Origin: Vibrio tubiashii
GTDB lineage: Bacteria; Pseudomonadota; Gammaproteobacteria; Enterobacterales; Vibrionaceae
Assembly: GCA_000775715.1 (NCBI GenBank)
Contig: JRWQ01000020.1
Coordinates: forward strand, 45,046-109,045
DNA length: 64,000 bases
Direction of reading: 5' to 3'
Shown here: in pieces, positions 35,706 to 46,434 of the stretch
Layout: each line of letters opens with the position of its first letter
How positions within the stretch are numbered: the stretch's first letter is position 1
Notes under the pieces: generated by a model
Seen by the model: only the letters and a program-made list of their open reading frames with translations
Told to the model about the DNA's origin: nothing
The model's database searches: none
Position numbers and translations under genes: made by a program

Positions 35706-37293
35706 GATTCACCTTTGAGTTAACTTTAAACAAGGTTTCGATAAGCGTGAAACATCCCACACTCAACAGCAATAATGTGACTGAAACAACAGCCGCTGCA
35801 TCCATCTGGTAGCTACCAAGCAGTTGGAATAGGTAGAGTGGTAAGGTGCGAAACTCTTGGCTACCAAATAGAGCAATCGCACTTAAATCGCCAATCGCAA
35901 ACATAAAACTAATCGCAAAGGCGTGTGCCATTGGCTTCTTCAGCGCTTTCCATTCAACCACTTTAAAACGATGCCAACCCTTCATACCCAAGCTGGCGCA
36001 AACATATTGGTACTGCTGCTCAATATGCAGCATTGGCTGCGACAGCGTTTTAATCACGTACGGCAGCCCCATCAATGCATTGACGGCTACGACAACCACT
36101 AACGCTAGGCTAAATACATCAGTAAATGAGCGCAGCAATAGAAACAGCCCAGTGGAAATCACAAGGCCGGGAGTGACCAGAATAATGGTGCCAATCAACT
36201 CAATATGATCCGCACTCTTCTCTCGATAATTAAGGCGTAATCTTCGGCTGGTTAACAAGATGGCAATGCCAGCAATCACCGCAATCACACTTGCCATAGT
36301 GGCGACTTTTACTGACGCCCAGAGCGCCTGCCAGAAACGACTATCAGTAAAGACATCAATTGCTTGGCCATTTATGCCACTCACCAGCACCATAAGCAGC
36401 GGTGGCAGTACCAACAACATAGAAAAGGCTATCCACCCCCAATCCCAACACCTAGATACGAAACAATCCTTGGTTCGGTAGATAGTACTAGCTTGCGAGC
36501 CCGAAGTTACCGAGATAGGTTTGGCTAAACGCTGAATGGCCAAAGCCATCACTCCGCAAAGCAACATCTGCCAGATAGCCAATAGCGCGCCTGCTTGAAG
36601 ATCAAAATCGAACTTAATCGCTTGATAAATGGCTAGCTCAATCGTGGTAGATTTAGGCCCGCCACCTAGCGCCATAACGGTAGCAAAACTAGTAAAGCAA
36701 AGCATAAACACTAAGCCACTAACATGGGGGAGTTGCTGACGCAGTCGCGGCCACTCTACCCAGCGAAACTTATCCCAATGCCCCATCCCTAAATGAGCAC
36801 ACAGTTTATGTTGCTCTTGGGGGATAGAGTCGAGTGCTTGCAATAGCAGCCTTGTGGCGTAAGGAAGATTAAAGAACACATGCGCGAGTAAAATGCCATT
36901 GAGCCCATAAATCGAGAACGGCAACTTGCTATCTAAGCTCTTAAACAAACTGGCGATCAAACCGCTGTTTCCGTAGATAGCGAGCAAGCCAAACACGCCA
37001 ACCAACACGGGTAATACTAGCGTGGTAGCAAACAGTTTTAACAGCAGAGCCTTACCGGGAAATGAGCGTCGAGATAAGGCATGGGCAACTGGAATTGCAA
37101 AACCAACACTGAGCAGTGTAGAGAGAAAAGACTGATAGAAACTGAATTTGGTGACATGTCGATAATATGGATCACTCCATACCTGGCTGATATCCAATGT
37201 CGGAGCATTCACCAACAGCGCACCGAGCGCAGAAATGACAAAGGTCGCGATTAACATCGCGACCCATAAGCCAATTTTAGGGGTATTACGCAA
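35689..37293 (-). CDS. thiP: Thiamine ABC transporter permease ThiP
   Basis: ThiP is the polytopic inner-membrane permease of the thiamine importer. The 534-residue protein contains two BPD_transp_1-type permease halves (about 55-260 and 325-525), each with an EAA-like loop (LRQLPHVSGL region and WKALKKPMAHAFAIS), and about twelve membrane helices. Length matches E. coli ThiP (536). It begins 9 bases after thiB and overlaps thiQ, so all three are one transcript. Confidence 0.95.
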   Translation of the reverse strand: MRNTPKIGLWVAMLIATFVISALGALLVNAPTLDISQVWSDPYYRHVTKFSFYQSFLSTLLSVGFAIPVAHALSRRSFPGKALLLKLFATTLVLPVLVGVFGLLAIYGNSGLIASLFKSLDSKLPFSIYGLNGILLAHVFFNLPYATRLLLQALDSIPQEQHKLCAHLGMGHWDKFRWVEWPRLRQQLPHVSGLVFMLCFTSFATVMALGGGPKSTTIELAIYQAIKFDFDLQAGALLAIWQMLLCGVMALAIQRLAKPISVTSGSQASTIYRTKDCFVSRCWDWGWIAFSMLLVLPPLLMVLVSGINGQAIDVFTDSRFWQALWASVKVATMASVIAVIAGIAILLTSRRLRLNYREKSADHIELIGTIILVTPGLVISTGLFLLLRSFTDVFSLALVVVVAVNALMGLPYVIKTLSQPMLHIEQQYQYVCASLGMKGWHRFKVVEWKALKKPMAHAFAISFMFAIGDLSAIALFGSQEFRTLPLYLFQLLGSYQMDAAAVVSVTLLLLSVGCFTLIETLFKVNSKVNHADLK

Positions 37294-37302
37294 AAGGGCC
37301 CC

Positions 37303-38310
37303 TTAGAAGGTTAGTGCGCTTTGCCATTCGCGAATCCAAGATTTACGATTTTCAGCCACTTCTTCAGCACTGAAGCTCAGAGCTTTGCTTGGCACGGTTA
37401 GAGTCTCAAAACCTTGTGGCAGCGTAACGCCTGTCACTGGGTACATCCAGTTACCTGTAGGCATAGCTGACTGAAATTCATCACTCAAAATGAAGTTCAT
37501 AAACTCATCTGCTAGCTTCTGATTTTTAGATGCTTTCACTTTAGCAGCAACTTCGACTTGCGTGTAATGACCTTCAGCAAAATCAGCGGCGGCATACTTG
37601 TTGTCACTTTCAGCAATCAAATGATAAGCAGGAGAAGTCGTGTAAGAGAGTACCAGATCAGACTCACCCTCAAGGAACATTGAATATGCTTCAGACCAGC
37701 CTTTAGTCACAGTTACGGTTTTCTTAGCGAGCTTTTGCCAAGCTTGAGTTGTGTCATCACCGTAAACCAACTTCATCCATAACATCAGACCTTGTCCTGG
37801 TGTTGATGTGCGCGGGTCTTGGTAGATCACTTTCAGGTCATTACGAGATTCCACCAGCTCTTGCAAGCTTTTTGGCGGATTAGCTAACTTCTCTTTGTTG
37901 TACACGAACGCAAAGTAGCCAAAATCATAAGGAACAAACGTCTTGTCTGCCCAACCATTTGGTAACGTCACTTTGCTGGTATCAACACTATGCTCAGCCA
38001 GTAAACCCGTCTTTTTCGCTTCCGCCATCAGGTTATTATCAAGACCTAAGATGATGTCCGCCTTGCTGTTATCACCTTCGAGACGCAGACGGTTAAGGAT
38101 AGAAACACCGTCATCTAGAGCCACGAAGTTAACGTCACAGCCGCAATGCGCTTCAAACGCCTTTTCTACAACAGGACCTGGGCCCCAGTCGGCTGCAAAA
38201 GAGTCGTAGGTATAAACAGTTAAGCTATTTTCTGCTGCAGTTGCTGAGAATGTCGCTAGCGTTGCTAAAGCTAGAGTGCTTATAGAAATGGTGCTTAGAG
38301 TGTATTTCAC
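37303..38310 (-). CDS. thiB: Thiamine-binding periplasmic protein ThiB (TbpA)
   Basis: ThiB captures thiamine, TMP and TPP in the periplasm. The start is the GTG at 38310, with AAGGAG upstream; a longer reading frame back to 38445 runs through the riboswitch and is not coding. The 335-residue product has a signal peptide (VKYTLSTISISTLALATLATFSATAA) and then NSLTVYTYDSFAADWGPGP, typical of the family. The DLVLSYTTSPAYH and NWMYPVTGVTLPQGF segments are conserved family blocks. It is the first gene of thiBPQ, directly behind the TPP riboswitch. Confidence 0.94.
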   Translation of the reverse strand: MKYTLSTISISTLALATLATFSATAAENSLTVYTYDSFAADWGPGPVVEKAFEAHCGCDVNFVALDDGVSILNRLRLEGDNSKADIILGLDNNLMAEAKKTGLLAEHSVDTSKVTLPNGWADKTFVPYDFGYFAFVYNKEKLANPPKSLQELVESRNDLKVIYQDPRTSTPGQGLMLWMKLVYGDDTTQAWQKLAKKTVTVTKGWSEAYSMFLEGESDLVLSYTTSPAYHLIAESDNKYAAADFAEGHYTQVEVAAKVKASKNQKLADEFMNFILSDEFQSAMPTGNWMYPVTGVTLPQGFETLTVPSKALSFSAEEVAENRKSWIREWQSALTF

Positions 38311-38365
38311 TGCTCGCTCTCTCCTTGTTTGAGCGGCACAGGTTTGAGAAGCGGAGTTCAAGTCC

Positions 38366-38473
38366 AACTCAATTCCTACGCCAGCATTATCTGGTTCAGG
38401 TACACGGGTCCCAAGCTTTGGCTCGATCTCAGCTGACGCTAACATAAGTTAGGTCAATAGCTCCCCGATGAGT
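38366..38473 (-). promoter_or_regulatory. TPP riboswitch (thi box) of thiBPQ
   Basis: On the minus strand the conserved blocks appear in order: CATCGGGGAGC, GCTGAGATCGAG, GACCCGTGTACCTGAACC, AGATAATGCTGGCGTAGGAA. These are the TPP-sensing core of the THI element. P1 can form between CTCAT and TTGAG at the ends. The aptamer ends about 56 bases before the thiB GTG. TPP is expected to lower translation or transcription of the importer. The longer thiB reading frame begins inside this element. Confidence 0.95.
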
Positions 38474-38525
38474 AACGGTCGAATTGTAATAGTTATGTGA
38501 CTCAATAGCTAGCAATGTTCACATA

Positions 38526-39152
38526 TCAGTTTTGACGGGGATCGTAACCCCAGCGAGGCACAAGTCCTTGCTCAATTCCGAGATGATCAAGAATACGCGC
38601 GACCATAAAATCAATAAGATCCTCAATCGACTTGGGTTGATGATAAAAACCCGGCGCTGCAGGCATAATAGTTACCCCCATCTGAGATAGCTTGTGCATG
38701 TTCTCTAAATGCAGGGTAGAAAATGGCGTCTCTCGTACCACTAGTAGCAGTTGACCACGCTCTTTCATTACTACATCGGCAGCACGCTCAATCAGGTTGT
38801 CAGACATACCATGGGCAATCGCCGCCACACTTCCTGCCGAACACGGGCATACCACCATCTGTTTCGGCGCAGCAGAGCCTGAAGCAACCGGAGAGAACCA
38901 ATCATCTTTACCATATACTACCAACTTATCTGGGTCGCAGTTTAAATGCTCAACTAAGGTTTGCTTTGCTGAGTCAGGATTAGCTGGCAGTTTAAGATCA
39001 TGTTCAGTAGCCAGCACTACGCGCGCAGCAGATGACACTAGAAGATAAACTTGGTAGTCAGCCGCAAGTAAGCACTCCAATAGGCGTAAACCGTAAGGAG
39101 CACCAGACGCACCAGTAAAGGCCAAAGTGATGGCTTTTTGTTGTTTAGTCAT
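38526..39152 (-). CDS. ubiX: Flavin prenyltransferase UbiX
   Basis: UbiX joins a dimethylallyl group to FMN to make the prenylated flavin cofactor of UbiD, needed for ubiquinone synthesis. The 208-residue protein starts with the flavin-binding loop [17 protein letters not shown] (about 10-26) and has the conserved [14 protein letters not shown] (about 101-114), the [11 protein letters not shown] segment and [11 protein letters not shown]. It lies directly upstream of the thiB riboswitch and 6 bases after mpl, so mpl and ubiX are likely one transcript. Length is normal for the family. Confidence 0.95.
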   Translation of the reverse strand: MTKQQKAITLAFTGASGAPYGLRLLECLLAADYQVYLLVSSAARVVLATEHDLKLPANPDSAKQTLVEHLNCDPDKLVVYGKDDWFSPVASGSAAPKQMVVCPCSAGSVAAIAHGMSDNLIERAADVVMKERGQLLLVVRETPFSTLHLENMHKLSQMGVTIMPAAPGFYHQPKSIEDLIDFMVARILDHLGIEQGLVPRWGYDPRQN

Positions 39153-39158
39153 AATTAA

Positions 39159-40508
39159 TTACGCTAGCTTTGCTAGAAGCTTATTGTGAATACCTTCAAA
39201 ACCGCCATTGCTCATCACCAATATTTGGTCGCCAGGGTTGGCGCTAGCAACAATTTGATCGACCAACTCATCCACACTGGCTGAGGTTTGCGCAGGTTGT
39301 GTACACTGAGCTGCAATGTCTTCAACCGACCAGTCAATGGAATCAGGTTGGTATAAGAAAACTTGATCGGCTTTTTGTAATGAAGCGGCTAGAGTATCTT
39401 TGTGCACACCTCGTTTCATGGTTGCGCTACGCGGTTCAAGTACAGCGATAATTTTACTATCACCGACCTTGTTACGTAGTCCACCTAAGGTTAGTTCAAT
39501 CGCAGTTGGGTGGTGGGCAAAATCATCGTAAACCGTTACACCATTAACCTCACCTTTAAGCTCTAAACGGCGTTTAGTGTTAATGAACTTTGCCAAAGCT
39601 TCACAAGCTAAGTCTGGAGTTACCCCCACGTGACGCGCTGCGGCAATCGCCATCAAGGCATTGTCAACATTATGATCACCAACCAAGTCCCAGTTCACCA
39701 CGCCAACTTGCTCACCTTGGAACATAACTTTGAACTGCGAACCATCAATGGTGATTTTCTCGGCCTGCCAATCGCCCTGCTCACCACTAAATTCCGTTTC
39801 GCTCCAACAGCCTCGCTCAAGCACGTCCGCTATAGCTTGGTCTTGTTTCGGAGCGAGAATACGGCCATTACCTGGAACCGTGCGCACAAGATGATGGAAC
39901 TGGCGTTTTATCGCCTCAAGATCATCAAAAATATCTGCATGATCAAACTCTAGGTTATTCATGACTAAGGTGCGCGGGTGGTAATGAACAAACTTAGAAC
40001 GCTTGTCGAAAAAAGCACTGTCATACTCATCAGCTTCGACAATAAAAAACATACTTTCACCTAGGCGAGCTGATATACCAAAGTTACCTAGTACTCCGCC
40101 AACCAAGAAGCCCGGCTTGTAACCACAGTCTTCTAAAATCCAAGTTAACATGCTTGAAGTGGTGGTTTTGCCATGGGTACCCGAGACAGCAAGAACCCAA
40201 CGGTCATGTAGTAAGAACTCTTGCAGCCACTGAGGGCCAGAGGTGTAACGAAGGTTATTATTCAGCACATATTCAACACATGGATTACCACGGCTCATTG
40301 CATTACCAATCACAACCAAATCCGGAGCAGGGTTCAATTGAGAAGGTTCGAAGCCTTCAATAATTTCAATACCTTGAGACTCCAGAAGGGTACTCATGGG
40401 AGGATAGACATTCGCATCGCTTCCGGTGACTTTGTGCCCCAACTGGCGTGCTAATACCGCTGCGCCACCCATAAAAGTGCCACAGATGCCCAAAATATGA
40501 ATATGCAT
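39159..40508 (-). CDS. mpl: Murein peptide ligase Mpl
   Basis: Mpl recycles cell-wall peptide by ligating L-Ala-gamma-D-Glu-meso-DAP to UDP-MurNAc. The chosen ATG at 40508 gives MHIHILGICGTFMGGAAVLA, the usual Mpl N-terminus; an upstream in-frame start at 40541 adds 11 residues without a good ribosome site. The 449-residue protein has the Mur ligase ATP loop SGTHGKTTTSSML (about 111-123), the central domain with FIVEADEYDSAFFDKRSK and the C-terminal DDFAHHPTAI. It is upstream of ubiX and divergent from fbp. Confidence 0.95.
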   Translation of the reverse strand: MHIHILGICGTFMGGAAVLARQLGHKVTGSDANVYPPMSTLLESQGIEIIEGFEPSQLNPAPDLVVIGNAMSRGNPCVEYVLNNNLRYTSGPQWLQEFLLHDRWVLAVSGTHGKTTTSSMLTWILEDCGYKPGFLVGGVLGNFGISARLGESMFFIVEADEYDSAFFDKRSKFVHYHPRTLVMNNLEFDHADIFDDLEAIKRQFHHLVRTVPGNGRILAPKQDQAIADVLERGCWSETEFSGEQGDWQAEKITIDGSQFKVMFQGEQVGVVNWDLVGDHNVDNALMAIAAARHVGVTPDLACEALAKFINTKRRLELKGEVNGVTVYDDFAHHPTAIELTLGGLRNKVGDSKIIAVLEPRSATMKRGVHKDTLAASLQKADQVFLYQPDSIDWSVEDIAAQCTQPAQTSASVDELVDQIVASANPGDQILVMSNGGFEGIHNKLLAKLA

Positions 40509-41820
<1,312 letters not shown>

Positions 41821-41839
41821 TTTAAGGCCAATCAGAATA

Positions 41840-41870
41840 AAAAAGAGTCGCTTAATCGCGACTCTTTTAT
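41840..41870. terminator. Bidirectional terminator fbp / lipoprotein gene
   Basis: The stem AAAAGAGTCGC / GCGACTCTTTT with loop TTAATC is flanked by A and T runs on both sides, so it can end transcription from fbp and from the convergent lipoprotein gene. Confidence 0.88.
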
Positions 41871-41889
41871 CATCAAGCACCAAACCTAG

Positions 41890-42243
41890 CTACATTCCCG
41901 CTGTCGATTGTCGTCCCGAAATATAGTCTTGCTGGAAGAAGGGGTCGATTCGCTCACAAATACCTGCATAGGGCTTGCCCATCACACCTAGCATATAGGC
42001 GCTTTGTGAGCAGTAGTCAGCTCGACCTTGCTCATAACCATTCGAATAAGCTAGGTAGAGATCCTGATTAAATATCCCACTCTGGTCAAGCTTAGCTAGC
42101 TTAATTTCAGATTGCTTTAACAACCCTTGTTCAGCTCGCTGCTTGCCATAATCGAACCAATCACTATCAACACTGCTTAAAGGTGGCGGCTGTGAAGTAC
42201 AACCCGCTAACAACAATGTGGCTAGAACTAACTTCAGCTTCAT
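41890..42243 (-). CDS. Small lipoprotein, DUF2799-like
   Basis: The ATG at 42243 gives a 117-residue lipoprotein starting MKLKLVLATLLLAGCTSQPP (lipobox LAGC, cysteine at 15). An earlier in-frame codon at 42372 would run into ytfP and lacks a signal peptide, so it was rejected. The mature part has WFDYGKQRAEQGL, YSNGYEQGRADYC and YAGICERID, resembling DUF2799 lipoproteins. The function is unknown. It ends the tamA-tamB-ytfP run and may share its transcript. Two cysteines (YC and IC) could form a disulfide in the periplasm. Confidence 0.82.
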   Translation of the reverse strand: MKLKLVLATLLLAGCTSQPPPLSSVDSDWFDYGKQRAEQGLLKQSEIKLAKLDQSGIFNQDLYLAYSNGYEQGRADYCSQSAYMLGVMGKPYAGICERIDPFFQQDYISGRQSTAGM

Positions 42244-42296
42244 CACACTCTCCTTTCGTTGCTCTAGAGCTAAACGCATAGAGCGTAGACTAAGTA

Positions 42297-42644
42297 TTAC
42301 ACCTTCTGACACCAGTCGCCTGAAGAAATCAACGTATCCAATTTGTGATCTTGTTGATATATGTATATCCAAGCTAAACCAAACGGTGTCTCTATTTGTT
42401 CTCTGCGATAATCGACCGGGACATCTTCTAGCCGATCGAGCTGCTGTAATGTACTGTCATTAACTCGATAAACCTCTCCATAAATAGCACTATGCCCTTC
42501 TATTACGGCTGGGTAGCTACCAAGATCAAATAAACTATAAATAGGTGATGTAGTATGATTACCAAGCCGCTCAGACTGCGCCAACAAGTAGTGATTGCTT
42601 TGTCCATAGCGCAATGTTCCATATACAAAAACCAAATGTTGCAT
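42297..42644 (-). CDS. ytfP: Gamma-glutamylcyclotransferase-like protein YtfP
   Basis: This 115-residue protein belongs to the GGCT/AIG2-like family. The ATG at 42644 gives MQHLVFVYGTLRYGQSN, with the characteristic YGTLR substrate loop at residues 8-12; a longer form from 42680 was rejected because it overlaps tamB. The conserved acidic residue lies in EVYRVNDSTLQQLDRLED. The substrate is unknown; E. coli YtfP has no clear catalytic activity. It lies 22 bases after tamB, the conserved tamA-tamB-ytfP order. Confidence 0.9.
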   Translation of the reverse strand: MQHLVFVYGTLRYGQSNHYLLAQSERLGNHTTSPIYSLFDLGSYPAVIEGHSAIYGEVYRVNDSTLQQLDRLEDVPVDYRREQIETPFGLAWIYIYQQDHKLDTLISSGDWCQKV

Positions 42645-42666
42645 TGTAAACGCTCCTATCACGGCG

Positions 42667-45600
42667 CTAATTAAACTCAAACTGGTATAGCAGATCCACT
42701 GCGCTACTCACCCCTGATACCGCTTCGACATAAAGATCTGTCATTAAGCGATAGCGCAACGTGAACTCACCAACCGAATCAAAAATACCGACGCCATATT
42801 TGACCTGTAAACCAGGTAAAATATAGCCGCTCACCGTTACTTGAGAGTCATCACCTGAGCCAGCAGTATCGAGCTGGAGATCTTGCACACCAAACGCTTC
42901 ACCGATCTCGCCAACCACGCGACCACTTTTCGCTAAGCTTAACCCAATCAATGTGGTGGTCATTGAACTACCGCCCGCTTCACCATCAATGTCCTGACCA
43001 CGAAGGAGGTAAGACAACGCATTCGCTTGTGCCATAGCTGGTTCCGAGAATATGGTGACGGTCGGCTCACTCACCGGCCCTGTCACTTTTACACCAGCTA
43101 TCACGTCATCTTGAGTGTTGTCTGGATTACGGATCGCCGTAATTTGCAAATAAGGCTGGTCCACAGGGCCATTCATCAACACCTTACCTTCACTAATCAC
43201 CAAGTCTTGGCCAAATGATCGATATGAACCGTCAGTAATATTGACCTCACCAGTGATAAATGGGCCTTGGTCCCGTTGCGCTACATTGAGATTACCAACT
43301 AATCCACCCTCAAGGCCAAATGCAGAAAGCTTGAAGTCATCACCAATCTTAATATTGATATTAGACTGGACCGCAAACGGCACTTGATTCAGCTCTTCGA
43401 CCGGTTTGAGTTGAGCATCCAAGATCACCTGGTCATCAGAAACACTGATCGCACTCGGTGGCAACTCTTCCACCACAATTCTCCCCCAAGGCAATGAGAT
43501 GTCTCCATCAACACGCGCAAACTTAGGAGAAGCAGAAATCGTCATATCGGGTTGAGCCTTGATCTTAACCATTGGCGGTACATTAACCATCAACTCTTCA
43601 GCAAATATTCGTACATTGGTGCTCCAATCTTCTAAGTCTTGCCAATTCGCATCACCTGCTATTTCAAGATCACCATCAGGTGTGTGTAGAGCGGCAGCCA
43701 AGGTAGCATCATAGCCTGATAAGTTAAGTAGCAGACGCCCTGAGTCAACCTCTACAGGCGAGATATCTCCGTTGAGCAAGATGTCATCGATGAGCATTTG
43801 TCCCTTAACTTGAGGATGAAGAATTGGGCCACTAAGCGCTAAATCAGTGGTTAACTTAGCATTGATCTTACTGAACTCACCGACCAAGGGAGAGAGAAAA
43901 TCAAGTGTAAAGGTCGTCAACTTCAATCGAGCATCAATCTGCTTGTCGTCACTCACCACGTCAGGAATCATGATATTCCCGGATACATCACCGTTATCCG
44001 CTACATCGAGTAACCAGTCAGCCTGGAGCTTATTTGCTACAAGCGATGCGTTGAGCTTAAGGCTTTCCCACCCTAGCTCGACTGGATTTTCGAGTTTTTG
44101 AACAACTTTCCCCTTTGAGAGCTCTACACTAGCTTTGACCTGAGGTGGAGATTTTTGGCTCCACTTTGCCCAGACCTTAGCCTCTGCTTGGCCATCGACT
44201 TGAGTCTCGCTTGGGATAAGAACTTTAATTTGGTCGAAATTGAACTGATGTAAAGCCAGTGCCACTTCGCCTTGTTTCCCCACCTGGATATCTTCTTTTA
44301 AGCACAGTGATGAGTTTGCTTGCAACCAACAGTGAGCCGCCACTGAAACCTGCTCAGTCGCCATGTCAAAACTCAGTGCCGTCGACTGATTTAGGCGCCA
44401 CTCGCCTTGCTCAGAAGAGAGTGACATTCTCTCTAGCGCACCTTGCCATTTAATCTGAGACTGTTCGGTTAACGAGCCTGTCAGCGCTAAACTAGTCGAG
44501 GCAATGTTAGAATGAAGGTCTAGGTCTACTCGGTGCTGCTGTTGGTCGCCATTGAAGTTTAAGGAAATGTCGTCGATGACATTGTCTTGATAGTTAGCCT
44601 GAGTGACCTTTAGTTCCAGTTTGCCACTTGGAGCAGGGAGCGGAGTAACATTACCTTTCAAACTCAGTGCAGCCACTTGAGCCTGCTTTTGCCAATCAAT
44701 ACTATTAGCAGCTAAGTTAAGCCCGACTTGCGGTTGTTTTAAGTCCCCACGCAGTGCAACATCACCGACGATTTTCCCGCTTAGATCTGGAACGGTTTTT
44801 ATTAGATCAGGAAAGTTAATCGCCAGATCCATTCGCCACTTTTTATCAAGCTTACCTTGCGCCTTAATGCTATTTGGCCCATGGGACAAAACAAGCTGTG
44901 GCGTTTCGACGCTCAGCGCGTTGTCTCCTGACAAGTCAGAAGCTTTTATGCTACCGACAATATTGAGCGGATATTCACGCAGTACGCCGTCGATATCGAG
45001 TTTAGGCACATCAACCTGCCAGCCACCTTGCTCAGTCAGGCTACCCGTGGTTGATAGCACACCACTAATATCACCTTCTGCATCAGGCCAATGAACTCCG
45101 GGCTGAATATGAGAAAGATTAAGATTTGCTGCCCAGTGAATAGGAGCTTGCCAATCGGCCATAACATCACCAGTGATACTCCCCCCTAGGGTATCAATAT
45201 CAATCTGGCTTAATTCAATATGTGTAAGATTCCCTTTACCTTGCGTAGACAAGGCTACTTCAGGTATTTGTTGACCTCTAAACTGAGCCAATAGATTCAA
45301 GCTATAACCGTCAAACGAGCCTTGTGTTTCGAGCTTTTCAATCGAGGCAAAATAATCTCCTTTACCTGTAAGCGGCCACTGAAAATAGCCCTGAGTCAGC
45401 TTAATATCGAAAGGTAACTGCGGTTTTAAAGGCTCAAGCTTGGCTGTGAGATCAGCTTTGGCTAGACCTCCAAGTTGAGCCGCAAGATCCAAGTTTGCCA
45501 CACTGCCGCTAGCTGTCAGTGAGAGAGTTTGACCTGCTGCGAGCTGATCTTTGACCGTCGCATCCAGAGACAGATCTAGCGGGTAGCCTCCTTTCAACTC

Positions 45601-46434
45601 AATGCGCGTATTGAGCTGCGCCGTTGCTTGAGGAACATCGAGTTCGAGAGTTTTGACAACAACAGTAGAGTCTTTTGCACTCGCCTCCAATCCCAAGTGA
45701 TTAACAATAATCGGCGTCTGTTGAGCGAGCTTAAAATCATGGATATCAAGTCGTGCAACATCAATTTGCAGGGGGAGCACCACGTCTGGCAGCACTATGG
45801 GACTGGCTAGTTTTTCTTGCTCACTACTCTGTGAATTTTCTGGCGTCGATGATGAACTCGGTGCTAACTGAACCAGAGGTTTAACAAGTTGGGTCTTGTT
45901 GATACGTAAGCGGTTGCCCTGAAATGAAGCAGAAGAGCTAAACGCATCCCACGAAACCTGATGACCGAGAATATTAAGTGAAATATCACTGAGGAATAAT
46001 CGATTCAGTTTAATCGGCACTGGGGAGGTAATCGTCGCTGATGATGTTTCTTGCTCTGGTTCTTGTTCAGTACCGGCAGTCGCAGGCAACTCCGGCATTG
46101 AAAACGACAAACCATCAATGGCAAGCTGATCCACACATACGCTTGGCTCAGTAAAGCAAGTGGCATTAACCGCTAAAGTCATCGACCTAAGCTGGGTATC
46201 GATATTTAAACCGTCATCTTTGAAAGAGACATTGCTTAGTGTAAAGCGGGGGAAGATGGCTCCGTGGGTCGACTCGACTTTGAGTTGAGGAACGAACTTC
46301 TCAGCGCCCCATAACACGACATTTAGCCCCGTATTGGTAAGCAGCAGCGCCCCCAAAGCCATAAAGCTACTGAGCAGTATAAGTAACAGAGTAAACAGTA
46401 GCCACTTTGACCACTTAATCGCTATACGGGTCAT
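42667..46434 (-). CDS. tamB: Translocation and assembly module protein TamB
   Basis: TamB is an inner-membrane-anchored bridge across the periplasm that works with TamA and in phospholipid transport to the outer membrane. The 1255-residue protein has one N-terminal signal-anchor (about 10-35, WLLFTLLLILLSSFMALGAL), a very long beta-helical AsmA/TamB body and a conserved C-terminal DUF490 domain (about 890-1255, ending LYQFEFN). Its start overlaps the tamA stop (ATGA), so translation is coupled. Length is similar to E. coli TamB (1259). No break in the frame is visible. Confidence 0.95.
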   Translation of the reverse strand: MTRIAIKWSKWLLFTLLLILLSSFMALGALLLTNTGLNVVLWGAEKFVPQLKVESTHGAIFPRFTLSNVSFKDDGLNIDTQLRSMTLAVNATCFTEPSVCVDQLAIDGLSFSMPELPATAGTEQEPEQETSSATITSPVPIKLNRLFLSDISLNILGHQVSWDAFSSSASFQGNRLRINKTQLVKPLVQLAPSSSSTPENSQSSEQEKLASPIVLPDVVLPLQIDVARLDIHDFKLAQQTPIIVNHLGLEASAKDSTVVVKTLELDVPQATAQLNTRIELKGGYPLDLSLDATVKDQLAAGQTLSLTASGSVANLDLAAQLGGLAKADLTAKLEPLKPQLPFDIKLTQGYFQWPLTGKGDYFASIEKLETQGSFDGYSLNLLAQFRGQQIPEVALSTQGKGNLTHIELSQIDIDTLGGSITGDVMADWQAPIHWAANLNLSHIQPGVHWPDAEGDISGVLSTTGSLTEQGGWQVDVPKLDIDGVLREYPLNIVGSIKASDLSGDNALSVETPQLVLSHGPNSIKAQGKLDKKWRMDLAINFPDLIKTVPDLSGKIVGDVALRGDLKQPQVGLNLAANSIDWQKQAQVAALSLKGNVTPLPAPSGKLELKVTQANYQDNVIDDISLNFNGDQQQHRVDLDLHSNIASTSLALTGSLTEQSQIKWQGALERMSLSSEQGEWRLNQSTALSFDMATEQVSVAAHCWLQANSSLCLKEDIQVGKQGEVALALHQFNFDQIKVLIPSETQVDGQAEAKVWAKWSQKSPPQVKASVELSKGKVVQKLENPVELGWESLKLNASLVANKLQADWLLDVADNGDVSGNIMIPDVVSDDKQIDARLKLTTFTLDFLSPLVGEFSKINAKLTTDLALSGPILHPQVKGQMLIDDILLNGDISPVEVDSGRLLLNLSGYDATLAAALHTPDGDLEIAGDANWQDLEDWSTNVRIFAEELMVNVPPMVKIKAQPDMTISASPKFARVDGDISLPWGRIVVEELPPSAISVSDDQVILDAQLKPVEELNQVPFAVQSNINIKIGDDFKLSAFGLEGGLVGNLNVAQRDQGPFITGEVNITDGSYRSFGQDLVISEGKVLMNGPVDQPYLQITAIRNPDNTQDDVIAGVKVTGPVSEPTVTIFSEPAMAQANALSYLLRGQDIDGEAGGSSMTTTLIGLSLAKSGRVVGEIGEAFGVQDLQLDTAGSGDDSQVTVSGYILPGLQVKYGVGIFDSVGEFTLRYRLMTDLYVEAVSGVSSAVDLLYQFEFN

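Noticed and set aside
38311..38445. N-terminal extension of thiB
   Set aside because: It passes through the TPP riboswitch; the GTG at 38310 has a ribosome-binding site and begins the signal peptide.
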